This document shows, one piece after another, positions 51,675 through 59,772 of a stretch of DNA of 64,000 nt (position 1 is its first letter; every line of letters starts with the position of its first letter). The notes below the pieces were generated by a model. That model was not told the DNA's origin and ran no database searches. It worked only from the letters and a program-made list of their open reading frames with translations. A program made the translations under genes and the position numbers. Source of the stretch: Lentzea nigeriaca (GTDB taxonomy: Bacteria; Actinomycetota; Actinomycetes; Mycobacteriales; Pseudonocardiaceae); assembly GCF_016907955.1 (NCBI RefSeq), contig NZ_JAFBCX010000009.1, positions 186,001 through 250,000 on the forward strand. The letters are read 5' to 3'.

Positions 51675-51970
51675 CCCTCACCCGCGAACGTGAGCCGCTC
51701 GGCGTACACCGTGCCCTCGCTCGTGGCGAGTGCGCGCATGGCCGCCGCGTGCTGTTTGAAGTCGGGGTGCGCCACGGCGTCGCGCAACGCCTGCGCGCTC
51801 TCCCACAGTGCGACGTTGACGTACCTGGTCTCGTCCTCGAGATCGCGGGACAGCGTGTAGCGCACCAGACCCGGCTGCTTGCGGATGAAGTCCGCGGTCT
51901 CGGTGAACGCGATCTCGAAGTCCTCCGGCTTGCCGTTGACCGTGAAGCGGTTGATGAAGGTGATCGCCAT
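51671..51970 (-). CDS. Antibiotic biosynthesis monooxygenase (ABM) domain protein
   Basis: The 99-aa protein has the ABM dimeric alpha/beta-barrel pattern: ITFINRFTVNGKPEDFEIAF, FIRKQPGLVRYTLSRDLED, YVNVALWESAQALRDAVAH and HAAAMRAL. Relatives oxidise aromatic polyketides to quinones without cofactors, or have unrelated roles. It is first in the operon with mcr and the LLM oxidoreductase, 1 kb from the type II PKS genes. Confidence 0.8.
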   Translation of the reverse strand: MAITFINRFTVNGKPEDFEIAFTETADFIRKQPGLVRYTLSRDLEDETRYVNVALWESAQALRDAVAHPDFKQHAAAMRALATSEGTVYAERLTFAGEG

Positions 51971-52033
51971 GCCGACCACTGTGCCCCGCCGATCTCGACC
52001 TGTGCTCGAGGCTCGGCTTCGAGCATGGGACGC

Positions 52034-52804
52034 ATGCGCATACTCGACCTTTCCTCCACCATCGACGCGTCCGCGTACGAGGCGGATCCGGTGACGCACG
52101 AGGTGCTCACCCCCGCACAGGGCGCGCAACACATGAGCGAGCAGGTGCGGTTGCGGCTGGGCATCGACTTCGACCCGTCCGTGCTGCCCGACTCGGAATT
52201 CCTTTCCCTGGACCGGATTTCGCTGACGTCGCACACCGGCACGCACGTCGACGCGCCGTCGCACTACGGAACTCGCGCCGCCTACGGCACACCGAAGCAC
52301 ATCGACGAGATGCCGCTCGAGTGGTTCCACAACCCCGGTGTGGTGCTCGACCTGACCGGGCAGGGCACCGGCGTCGTCGGCGCCGCGTACCTGGAGAAGG
52401 AGTTCGTCCGCATCGGGTACACCCCACAGCCGATGGACATCGTGCTGCTCAACACGGGCGCCGCCGAACACACCGGAACCCAGCGGTACTTCACCGACTT
52501 CACCGGGCTCGACGGCGACGCCACGAACCTGTTGCTGGACCTCGGAGTCAAGGTGATCGGCACGGACGCGTTCAGCCTCGACGCGCCGTTCGGCGACATC
52601 ATCAAGCGTTACCACGAGACCGGGGACCGCTCGGTGCTGTGGCCGGCGCACTTCGCCGGCAGGGAACGCGAGTACTGCCAGGTCGAGCGGCTCGCGAACC
52701 TGGATCTGCTGCCGCCCTTCGGGTTCACCGTCGTATGCTTCCCGGTGAAGATCGGCGGGGCGGGCGCGGGCTGGACGCGGGCGGTGGCGCTGCTGGAAGA
52801 CTGA
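52034..52804 (+). CDS. PF04199 cyclase-family metal-dependent hydrolase
   Basis: The 256-aa protein contains LTSHTGTHVDAPSHYG, the HxGTHxDxPxH signature of the cyclase/kynurenine formamidase family, with further conserved GTDAFSLDAPFG. Members include kynurenine formamidase (KynB), isatin hydrolase and putative polyketide cyclases. It lies beside the type II PKS operon but on the opposite strand. I prefer the ATG at 52034 with GGGA eight bases upstream; an ATG at 52025 is also possible. Confidence 0.8.
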   Translation: MRILDLSSTIDASAYEADPVTHEVLTPAQGAQHMSEQVRLRLGIDFDPSVLPDSEFLSLDRISLTSHTGTHVDAPSHYGTRAAYGTPKHIDEMPLEWFHNPGVVLDLTGQGTGVVGAAYLEKEFVRIGYTPQPMDIVLLNTGAAEHTGTQRYFTDFTGLDGDATNLLLDLGVKVIGTDAFSLDAPFGDIIKRYHETGDRSVLWPAHFAGREREYCQVERLANLDLLPPFGFTVVCFPVKIGGAGAGWTRAVALLED

Positions 52805-52837
52805 CCGGCGATCGAGTGAGACCGGAGTCACCATTCC

Positions 52838-52843
52838 TACGGT
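52838..52843 (+). promoter_or_regulatory. Possible -10 box of the 29-aa ORF
   Basis: TACGGT fits TANNNT and ends 6 nt before the ATG at 52850, a leaderless spacing. No -35 is obvious. Confidence 0.25.
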
Positions 52844-52849
52844 GTGGTC

Positions 52850-52939
52850 ATGAACGAATCACTCACGACCTGGTCGAAGACGGCGAAGCTGCCGGCGCCG
52901 GACCACGACGACAGCCACATCCTGCGCGGTCTCGAATAA
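52850..52939 (+). CDS. Putative 29-aa peptide
   Basis: A short frame between the cyclase gene and a terminator encodes MNESLTTWSKTAKLPAPDHD and nine more residues ending GLE. It has actinobacterial third-position GC bias and a possible leaderless promoter. The terminator starts 5 bp after its stop. No cysteines or precursor-like core are visible. It may be an expressed small protein or chance. Confidence 0.3.
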   Translation: MNESLTTWSKTAKLPAPDHDDSHILRGLE

Positions 52940-52943
52940 CGCG

Positions 52944-52974
52944 AAAAGGGACCCTTCAGCCGAAGGGTCCCTTT
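52944..52974. terminator. Bidirectional terminator at the end of the PKS operon
   Basis: AAAGGGACCCTT and AAGGGTCCCTTT form a 12-bp stem with a 6-nt loop. On the minus strand it ends in CCCTTTTCG just beyond the malonyltransferase stop. Confidence 0.85.
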
Positions 52975-52978
52975 GTCG

Positions 52979-53920
52979 TCACGGGACGAGACGGAGGCGG
53001 GCGGCCTGCAGGCTCTCCCAGTCGTCACCGCCGGGACCCGGTGGCAGCAAAGGCACCACGGAGCTCACGCCGGTGCGCACGGCCTTGGTGCGCCGGGCGA
53101 ACGCGGTCAGCGTCTGGCCCGGCCCCGCCTCCACCAGCGTCACGTCGTGCGCGGCCAGCAGCCCGGTGAGCGCCGGTCCGAAGTAGACGGTGTCGGACAG
53201 TTGCCGCGCCCAGAACACCGGTGAGGTCGCGTCGGCCTCGGTCAGCTCCTTGCCGGTGTAGCCGGAGTACACCGTGATCCGCGGTGACCTCGGAGTGGCG
53301 TGGAACTCCCGCAACGCCTCCTCGACGGCGGGTGCCATCGCGGGGCTGTGGAACGGTGTCGTGGCGGGCACGGTGCGGACGGTGAACTCGTCGGCCTCCA
53401 GCCTGGCACGCACGGCGGCGAGCGGCTCGTCCGACCCGGCCAGCATCGTCTGCTTGGGTGCGTTCACCGCCGCGATCGCGACATCGCCGACGAGGTACGG
53501 CACCATGTCCGCCTCCGACGCCGCCACGGCCAGCATGCCGCCGGACGGGACCGGCGCGGCCGAGCGCACCCGTCCGCGCACCAGCGTCACGGCCTCCTCC
53601 AGGGTGAACACCCCGGCGAGCGTGGCCGCGACGACCTCGCCCGCGCTGTGCCCGACCATCGCCACCGGTGTGACACCCCAGCCGAGCACGGTTCGCCCCA
53701 GCGCGTAGTCGACCGCGAACAGCAACGGTTGCGCGCGCGACACGTGGTCGATGTCGTTGCCCGCCAACCAGTCCTCGCGCACGGCCTCGCCGTCGTCGCC
53801 GAACAGTGCGAGAACCTCCTCCAGCACCGACGTGAACACCGGTTCACGTCCGTACAGGCCGGCTGCCATCCGCGCGTGCTGCGAACCCTGTCCCGGGAAC
53901 ATCAACGCCACGTTCACCAC
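52979..53920 (-). CDS. Malonyl-CoA:ACP acyltransferase
   Basis: The 313-aa FabD-type acyltransferase has FPGQGSQHARMAAGLYG, the nucleophile motif MVGHSAGEVVAATLAG (Ser in GHSAG) and the His in TTPFHSPAM, so it would load extender units onto the ACP. Its substrate pocket motif differs from primary-metabolism FabD enough to suggest a pathway-specific copy. The GTG at 53920 follows GGAGAGGAGG. It is the last gene of the operon but lies beyond an intrinsic terminator (53941-53986), so its expression may be attenuated or separate. Confidence 0.88.
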   Translation of the reverse strand: MVNVALMFPGQGSQHARMAAGLYGREPVFTSVLEEVLALFGDDGEAVREDWLAGNDIDHVSRAQPLLFAVDYALGRTVLGWGVTPVAMVGHSAGEVVAATLAGVFTLEEAVTLVRGRVRSAAPVPSGGMLAVAASEADMVPYLVGDVAIAAVNAPKQTMLAGSDEPLAAVRARLEADEFTVRTVPATTPFHSPAMAPAVEEALREFHATPRSPRITVYSGYTGKELTEADATSPVFWARQLSDTVYFGPALTGLLAAHDVTLVEAGPGQTLTAFARRTKAVRTGVSSVVPLLPPGPGGDDWESLQAARLRLVP

Positions 53921-53940
53921 GAGCCTCCTCTCCAGGAAAA

Positions 53941-53986
53941 AGGTCGTGAGTTGTTCTGGAAAGCGCTCCAGAACAACTCACGACCT
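53941..53986 (-). terminator. Perfect 20-bp terminator hairpin between CLF and malonyltransferase genes
   Basis: AGGTCGTGAGTTGTTCTGGA (53941-53960) pairs exactly with 53967-53986 across a 6-nt loop. Read on the minus strand the stem is followed by TTTTTCC, completing an intrinsic terminator, only 20 nt before the start codon of the next gene. Confidence 0.85.
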
Positions 53987-53991
53987 GTGGG

Positions 53992-55206
53992 TCACCTGTA
54001 CTCGCGGACCACCATGGCCGAGTTGAAACCACCGCGGCCGCGGGCCAGCACGAGCGCCGCCCGCACCCGGCCGTGCCTCGGTTCGTTCTGCACGAGGTCG
54101 AGCTCGTACTCGGGCACGACGTTCTCGACGTTGACGGTCGGCGGGATCGTGCTCCAGTAGATGGACAGGATCGCCGTGGCCACGTCGAGCGACCCGCCGC
54201 CCGCGAACAGCCGCCCGGTCATGGTCTTCGGCGCCGTCACCGGCACCCCGTACGGGCCGAAGATCGCGCTGATCGCGTTCGCCTCCGCCTTGTCCAGCTC
54301 GGGAATGCCGGCCGCGTCGGCGAACACGACGTCGATCTCCGAGGCGTCCATGCCCGCGTCCCGCAGGGCGAGCTCGGCGCAGCGCCGCAAACCCGGTTCC
54401 CTGCTGGGCATCCGCGAGTCGAACGTGGAGGCGTACCCCGCGATCTCGCCGTAGATCCGGGTTCCCGGCCGTTCGGCCGCCGACTCCGGGGTCTCCAGCA
54501 CCATGATCGCGCCGCCCTCACCGGCGACGTAGCCGCTCGCGTCCCGGTCGAACGGCAGGTACGCGCGGCGCGGGTCGTTGCTGCGGCTCAACGATCCCGA
54601 CGCCTGGTGCGCCACCCACGCCCACGGACACAGCGAGCTGTCCATGCCACCGGTGAGCGCGAGCCGCACGCCCTTGCGCAGCTGCCTGCGGGCGTGCCCG
54701 ATCGAGTCGATGCCGCCCGCCTGCTCGCTCACCACGACCGCACCGGGCCCGCGCGTGCCGTGCCGGATCGAGATCTGCCCGGTGTTCACGGCGTAGAACC
54801 ACGCGAACGACTGGTAGGCGCTGACGTAGTCCGGCCCCTGGTGCCACAGCTTCTGCAGCTCCCGCTGGCCGAACTCGTACCCGCCAGCGGTCGCCGCGGT
54901 GATCACCGCGACGTCCGTGTCCGGGATGTCGTTCTCCTGCACGCCGGCACCGCGCAACGCCCAGTCCGTGCCGACCAGCGTCAGCCTGGTCATGTGGTCG
55001 GTCTGCGGCAGCAGCCTGCCCTGCAGGTGCCTGCCCGCCTCGAAACCCGGCACCTCGCCCGCGATCTTGGCCCAGTACCCGGACGGGTCGAACCGGGTGA
55101 TGGTCTTGATCGCGTTCTCGCCGTGCACGGTCGAACGCCAGTAGGCGGTCGGCCCCAGGCCGTTGGGCGAGGCGATACCGATACCGGTCACCACCGCGCG
55201 GGTCAT
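53992..55206 (-). CDS. Type II PKS chain-length factor (KSbeta)
   Basis: The 404-aa ketosynthase-like protein has Gln162 (VVVSEQAGGIDSIG) where KSalpha has its active Cys, and lacks both catalytic histidines (FADAAG and TGRLFAGGG replace them), the hallmark of CLF. With KSalpha it forms the minimal PKS heterodimer that sets polyketide length. The ATG at 55206 overlaps the KSalpha stop (ATGA). The chain length cannot be told by eye; the gate residues near 110-140 would be informative in an alignment. Confidence 0.93.
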   Translation of the reverse strand: MTRAVVTGIGIASPNGLGPTAYWRSTVHGENAIKTITRFDPSGYWAKIAGEVPGFEAGRHLQGRLLPQTDHMTRLTLVGTDWALRGAGVQENDIPDTDVAVITAATAGGYEFGQRELQKLWHQGPDYVSAYQSFAWFYAVNTGQISIRHGTRGPGAVVVSEQAGGIDSIGHARRQLRKGVRLALTGGMDSSLCPWAWVAHQASGSLSRSNDPRRAYLPFDRDASGYVAGEGGAIMVLETPESAAERPGTRIYGEIAGYASTFDSRMPSREPGLRRCAELALRDAGMDASEIDVVFADAAGIPELDKAEANAISAIFGPYGVPVTAPKTMTGRLFAGGGSLDVATAILSIYWSTIPPTVNVENVVPEYELDLVQNEPRHGRVRAALVLARGRGGFNSAMVVREYR

Positions 55207-56471
55207 CGACGCACCTCTTCCACCTTGCGGAGCACCATGGCGCTCTGGAAACCACCGAAACCGCTGCCGACCGTCAGCACCGCGTTCACGTTCGCCTCGC
55301 GGGCGACCAGCGGCACGTAGTCGAGGTCGCACTCGGGGTCGGGGTCGTGCAGGTTCGCCGTCGGCGGGATGACGCCCTGCTCGAACGCGAGCAGGGACCC
55401 GACGATCTCCAGCGAGCCGATCGCGCCGAGCGAGTGCCCGATCATCGACTTGAAGCCGCTCACCGGTGTGCGGTAGGCGTGATCGCCGAGGCTGCGCTTG
55501 AACGCGGCGGTCTCGTGCAGGTCGTTCTGCTTGGTGCCGGAGCCGTGTGCGTTGATGTAGCCGATGGCGGTCGGGTCGACCCGTGCCATGTCCATCGCGG
55601 CGTTGATGGCGTCCGACATCTCCTTGCCCTCGGGGTGCAGCCCGGTCATGTGGTAGGCGTTGCACCGCGACGCGAACCCCGCGACCTCACCGTAGATGTG
55701 CGCGCCGCGGGCACGGGCGTGCTCGAGCTCCTCCAGCACGAGGATCGCGGCACCTTCGGCGAGCACCAGGCCGTCGCGCGACTTGTCGAACGGGCGGCAC
55801 GCGTGCTCGGGGTCGTCGTTGCGGGTGCTGCTCGCCCGGATGACGTCGAAGCACACCACCGTGATCGGCGACAGCGGTGCCTCGGTGCCACCCGTGATCA
55901 CCACGTCCGCGCTGCCCTCTGCGATCAGCTCGGCCGCGTAGCCGACCGAGTCGAGACCCGAGGTGCAGCCGGTGGAGACCACCGTGGCCGGTCCCTCCGC
56001 GCCCACCAGCCAGGCCACCTCGGCGGCCATCGAGCTGGGAGTGAAGTAGTCGTACAGGTGCGGCACGGTGTAGTTCTGGTCGATCTCCCAGTACTTGCCC
56101 CGGTCGCTGCCGACGACGAACTCGCGCTCCAGGCTCGTGGTACATCCGACCGCGGTGCCCAGTGCCACGCCGATGCGGCTGGGGTCGAGGTGGTCGAACT
56201 CGATGCCCGAGTCGCGCATCGCCTCCCGCCCCGCGACCATCGCGAACTGCGCCGCGCGGTCGAGCCTGCGGATCTCCTGCGGACTCAGGCCCTCACGCAC
56301 CGGGTCGAAATCGACCTCACCTGCCATCCTCGACCGGTACGGCGAGGCGTCGAAGTGCGTGATGATCCGAGTCGCCGACCGCCCTTCGGACAGGAGTTGC
56401 CAGTACGCCTTTGTTCCGATTCCACCTGGGGCGACCGTGCCCAGCCCGGTGATGACGGCGCGACGACTCAT
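55203..56471 (-). CDS. Type II PKS ketosynthase (KSalpha)
   Basis: The 422-aa condensing enzyme has the Cys-His-His triad: Cys169 (VVSTGCTSGLDSVG), His309 (YINAHGSGTKQND) and His346 (MIGHSLGAIGS). These motifs place it among aromatic type II PKS ketosynthases, not FabF. GGAGG precedes the ATG at 56471. It is coupled downstream to CLF. ACP is encoded at the start of the operon rather than directly after CLF, an unusual order. Confidence 0.95.
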   Translation of the reverse strand: MSRRAVITGLGTVAPGGIGTKAYWQLLSEGRSATRIITHFDASPYRSRMAGEVDFDPVREGLSPQEIRRLDRAAQFAMVAGREAMRDSGIEFDHLDPSRIGVALGTAVGCTTSLEREFVVGSDRGKYWEIDQNYTVPHLYDYFTPSSMAAEVAWLVGAEGPATVVSTGCTSGLDSVGYAAELIAEGSADVVITGGTEAPLSPITVVCFDVIRASSTRNDDPEHACRPFDKSRDGLVLAEGAAILVLEELEHARARGAHIYGEVAGFASRCNAYHMTGLHPEGKEMSDAINAAMDMARVDPTAIGYINAHGSGTKQNDLHETAAFKRSLGDHAYRTPVSGFKSMIGHSLGAIGSLEIVGSLLAFEQGVIPPTANLHDPDPECDLDYVPLVAREANVNAVLTVGSGFGGFQSAMVLRKVEEVRR

Positions 56472-56489
56472 CGGACACCTCCAATCGCG

Positions 56490-58124
56490 CTAAGTGCGGA
56501 CATGGTCTGCTCCAATCTGGGACCTACGTGTTCTGCCTGATACTGAGTCGGTGGGATCGAGTCCTCCTCGAAGCACGGCGTACTGGTGTGCGTCCACCAG
56601 CGCCCGCAGCGAAGCGCCGATCACGTTCGCTTCCACACCAACGGTTTTCCAGCGCCGCGAGCCGTCGTGGAACGAGGCGAGGACCCTGGCGACCTGGTCG
56701 CTGCCCGCGCCCTCCTCCACGATGCGGACCCGATGATCGACGAGTTCGAGGCGCGGCGAGCCGGGGAAGAACTCCAGCAGTGCCGCGCGCAACGCACGGT
56801 CCAGCGCGGTGATCGCATTGGTGCCTTCGCCGGTCGCGCTGCGGAGAACGTCTCCGACGCGCACGGCCACCTCTGCGACGTTGACCACGGCGCCACCGGA
56901 TTTCGGCTGGCGCACGGTCACTTGCCACGAGTCGACGTCGAACGGGCGTGCGGACACGCCCTCGCGTAACTCCTCGCGCAACAGCAGTTCGAACGAGGCG
57001 TCGGCGGATTCGAAGGCGTAGCCGTGGTTTTCCAGCGTCTTGACGCGCTCGGTGACGCGGGCGGCGACGTCGGACCCCGCGGTCAGCGCGTAACCGAGCT
57101 CGTTGGCCTTCAGCTCGATCGAGGCACGGCCGGCCATGTCGGAGACGAGGGTGCGGCGCGCGTTGCCCACCGCGTTCGGCTCGATGTGCTGGTACAGCGT
57201 GGAATCGACGCGCAACGCGGACGCGTGCAGGCCTGCCTTGTGGGCGAAGGCGGACGCGCCGACGTAGGGCGCGGCCCGGTTCGCGTGCACGCCGGTGATG
57301 GCCGTGATGCGCCTCGCGGTGTCGGCCATCGAGGCGAGCTGGTCCTCGCTGACGACCGGGATTCCCTTCTTCAGCACCAGGTTCGCGGCGACAGTGAACA
57401 GGTTCGCGTTGCCGCAGCGCTCACCGATGCCGTGCGCGGTCACCTGGACGTGGTCCGCTCCGGCGTCGACGGCGGCGAGCGTGTTGGCGACCGCGCAGCC
57501 GCTGTCGTCGTGGCAGTGCACGCCCAGCCGGGCGCCTGTCTCACCGACCGCGGTGACGATCGCGCCGACCTGGTCGGGAAGCATGCCTCCGTTGGTGTCG
57601 CACAGCACCACGGCTTCCGCGCCCGCTTCTGCCGCCGCCCGCACGATCTCGGTGGCGTAGAAGGGATCCGCGAGGTAGCCCTCGAAGAAGTGCTCGGCGT
57701 CGAGGAATACACGCCTGCCCGCGCGAACCAGGTGGCGCACGGTGTCACGGATCATCGCGACGTTCTGCGCGAGCGTGGTGCGCAACGCGAGCTCGACGTG
57801 CCGCACGTGGCTCTTCGCCACGATGGTCACCACCGGGGCCTGCGCGGCCAGCAGCGCCGTCACCTGCGAGTCGGTCGCGACCGCGGTGTCCGGGCGCCGG
57901 GTCGAGCCGAACGCGGCCAGTTCGGCGTTGCGCAGCGTCAGCTCGCTTTGCGCGCGGCGGAAGAACTCGGTGTCCTTGGGGATGGCGCCCGGCCAGCCGC
58001 CCTCGACGAAGGTGACGCCGAACGCGTCGAGGTGGCGGGCGATCGCGAGCTTGTCCGCGACGGTGAGGGCCAGCCCCTCTCCCTGCGTTCCGTCGCGCAG
58101 GGTCGTGTCGTAGAGCTGGAACAT
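56490..58124 (-). CDS. Citramalate synthase-like (LeuA/CimA family) enzyme
   Basis: The 544-aa protein has a DRE-TIM metallolyase barrel: YDTTLRDGTQGEGLALTVAD, GVHCHDDSGCAVANTLAAVD (metal HxH) and HGIGERCGNANLFTVAAN. A C-terminal LeuA dimer domain (about 410-535, with VNVAEVAVRVGDVLRSATGE and WKTVGVEANVIGASLRALVD) matches the CimA subfamily. CimA condenses pyruvate and acetyl-CoA to (R)-citramalate, leading to 2-oxobutyrate and propionyl-CoA. Inside a PKS operon, 18 bp from KSalpha, it may supply a starter unit; homocitrate- or isopropylmalate-type reactions are alternatives. Confidence 0.85.
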   Translation of the reverse strand: MFQLYDTTLRDGTQGEGLALTVADKLAIARHLDAFGVTFVEGGWPGAIPKDTEFFRRAQSELTLRNAELAAFGSTRRPDTAVATDSQVTALLAAQAPVVTIVAKSHVRHVELALRTTLAQNVAMIRDTVRHLVRAGRRVFLDAEHFFEGYLADPFYATEIVRAAAEAGAEAVVLCDTNGGMLPDQVGAIVTAVGETGARLGVHCHDDSGCAVANTLAAVDAGADHVQVTAHGIGERCGNANLFTVAANLVLKKGIPVVSEDQLASMADTARRITAITGVHANRAAPYVGASAFAHKAGLHASALRVDSTLYQHIEPNAVGNARRTLVSDMAGRASIELKANELGYALTAGSDVAARVTERVKTLENHGYAFESADASFELLLREELREGVSARPFDVDSWQVTVRQPKSGGAVVNVAEVAVRVGDVLRSATGEGTNAITALDRALRAALLEFFPGSPRLELVDHRVRIVEEGAGSDQVARVLASFHDGSRRWKTVGVEANVIGASLRALVDAHQYAVLRGGLDPTDSVSGRTRRSQIGADHVRT

Positions 58125-58148
58125 GCAAGCGCTCCCCAGGAAGTGGCT

Positions 58149-58340
58149 CTATGAACCGGAAATCAGGACGCGTGCCGCCTCGATCTCGTAGGCGCACGGC
58201 GCCGGCGCGGACGGGCAGCCGTTGCGGCGGTGCTCCGTCGCCGCCTTTTCCAGGTACATCGACACGGTCATGAGCCCGTGCCCGCTCGCGACCCGCGCCG
58301 CTCTGGTGAGCAGGTCGACCCCGGCCAGTCCAGATGTCAT
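58149..58340 (-). CDS. 63-aa protein in the PKS operon
   Basis: The frame starts at an ATG 8 nt after GAGGAGG and encodes MTSGLAGVDLLTRAARVASG, a helix with TVSMYLEKAATEHRR, then NGCPSAPAPCAYEIEAARVL. The two cysteines flank a Pro-rich turn (CPSAPAPC). It is 75 bp after the aromatase/cyclase gene and 24 bp before the citramalate synthase-like gene, so it is co-transcribed. I do not recognise a family. It could be a small helper, for example a redox or metal protein. Confidence 0.6.
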   Translation of the reverse strand: MTSGLAGVDLLTRAARVASGHGLMTVSMYLEKAATEHRRNGCPSAPAPCAYEIEAARVLISGS

Positions 58341-58415
58341 CACCCGCACCTCCTCGTGCTGGTGGGTGCCATGAGCGATGAGGAGGACCGCGGGCCTCCC
58401 CATCACCCACGACCG

Positions 58416-59339
58416 TTATTCCTCCGCGTACGCCTTGGCGTGCCGCAGAGTGGTCAGACTGTTGGTGCCCAACGCCTTGCGGATCAGCTCCCGCGCGCGT
58501 TCGACGGTCCCCTCCGGTCCGAGCACGGTGGCGACCGTCTCCGGCCGGATGACGACGGTGTGGTGCGAAGTGGCCTCCACACCGCCGCCTTCGAGGTCGC
58601 GCAACGTCCACCGGCCGGCGTGCGCGGCCATGATCTCCGGTGTGGCGGTCTGCTTGTAGACGATGCCGTCGTTGGGAAAGCAGACCCGGACCGAGTGCGT
58701 GGTGTGCACCGATCCGTCCGTGCCGCGCGTGTCCATCTCCATCGACTGCACGCCGGTGACGGCCTCGGTCAGGTCGAGCCTCGCGACGTGCGGCAGCCGT
58801 TGCGGCCACTTGTCCGCCTCGTGCAGGAACTCGTACACGCGCTGACGCGGTGCGTCGATCATGACGCTGTCGGAGAACGACAGCACCAGCCGGTCGTAGT
58901 CGTCGCCCAGCTCGGCCGCGCGCTTGAGTGCGGCGAGCTCGGCGGTGCTGTTGTTCTCCACGGCCTGCCACACCAGTTCCACCGTCTCCGGTGTCGCGGT
59001 GCGGAAGTCGTGCAGCAGCTCGACCTCGGTGACGGTGTCGGTGATCGGCTTGACCAGCCACTCACCGCCCATGTGCGTCACCGGGGCCGCCGACTTCTCC
59101 TGCTGGAAGCGGACGGTCAGCGCCTGCGAGTCGAGGTGGCGGCGTGAGGTCCACGTCCGCACGGCGCCGTGCGCGAACGCCCACAACCGCAGTCGCTCGG
59201 TCGAACCGTCGGTCTCGAACACCTCGGCGTGCACGGTCGGGCCGAACGTGTAGGGCCATCGGGTCACGTCCGCGATCAGGTCGTAGACGACCTTCGCGGG
59301 CGCGTCGATGACCACCGTGTGGGTGGTGCGCTCCGTCAT
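58416..59339 (-). CDS. Didomain aromatase/cyclase
   Basis: The 307-aa protein has two SRPBCC domains: residues 1-150 (TTHTVVIDAPAKVVYDLIAD, RWPYTFGPTV) and 155-300 (SDSVMIDAPRQRVYEFLHEA, KWPQRLPHV). It ends TLRHAKAYAEE, as in ActVII/StfQ-type first-ring aromatase/cyclases. Such didomain enzymes usually act on C9-reduced polyketides, yet no ketoreductase gene is present in the window. It is 12 bp after ACP. Confidence 0.92.
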   Translation of the reverse strand: MTERTTHTVVIDAPAKVVYDLIADVTRWPYTFGPTVHAEVFETDGSTERLRLWAFAHGAVRTWTSRRHLDSQALTVRFQQEKSAAPVTHMGGEWLVKPITDTVTEVELLHDFRTATPETVELVWQAVENNSTAELAALKRAAELGDDYDRLVLSFSDSVMIDAPRQRVYEFLHEADKWPQRLPHVARLDLTEAVTGVQSMEMDTRGTDGSVHTTHSVRVCFPNDGIVYKQTATPEIMAAHAGRWTLRDLEGGGVEATSHHTVVIRPETVATVLGPEGTVERARELIRKALGTNSLTTLRHAKAYAEE

Positions 59340-59351
59340 GTCGTTGCCTCT

Positions 59352-59606
59352 CTAGGCGGCCGCGAGGCCGGAGTTGACCTTCTTCAACAGCTCACGCGGG
59401 GTCTGCAGGTCGGCGAGCTCGTCGTCGGCGACGGCCACGCCGTACCTGCGCTTGATCAGTGCCACCGTCTCGAGCAGGGCCAGGGAGTCGAAGCCCAGTT
59501 CGAGGAAAGGCGTGTCGAGTACGTCCTGTCCGAACTGGACGGAGTCGTCGCCGCCCGCCGCCTCGTGCAAGATCTCCTGTAGCCCTGAGATCGTCAGTTC
59601 GCTCAA
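59352..59606 (-). CDS. Type II PKS acyl carrier protein
   Basis: The 84-aa ACP has the phosphopantetheine site LELGFDSLALLETVALI with Ser41. I assign a TTG start at 59606, seven bases after AAAGGA, giving MSELTISGLQEILHEAAGGD as the beginning; a much longer frame upstream is not ACP-like. ACP leads the operon ahead of the aromatase. The promoter must lie within 59607-59720, before the SARP terminator. Confidence 0.92.
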   Translation of the reverse strand: MSELTISGLQEILHEAAGGDDSVQFGQDVLDTPFLELGFDSLALLETVALIKRRYGVAVADDELADLQTPRELLKKVNSGLAAA

Positions 59607-59720
59607 CGTCTTGTCCTTTCTCACCAAGGCGTTCCAACCGCCACGTGCCAGCCTGCACCTCTGAGCTGGGCCGACGCTGGACATCGCCTTGAAAATCCTT
59701 TTCGGACAGTGGGTGGCACG

Positions 59721-59759
59721 CGAAAACACCCGGCCGGGAAGTCCCGGCCGGGTGTTTCG
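59721..59759 (-). terminator. Terminator of the SARP gene
   Basis: AACACCCGGCCGGG and CCCGGCCGGGTGTT pair with A/T-rich edges (CGAAAA and TTTCG), 14 bp after the SARP stop. It separates SARP transcription from the ACP-led operon. Confidence 0.85.
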
Positions 59760-59772
59760 TCAGTTGCTCACG

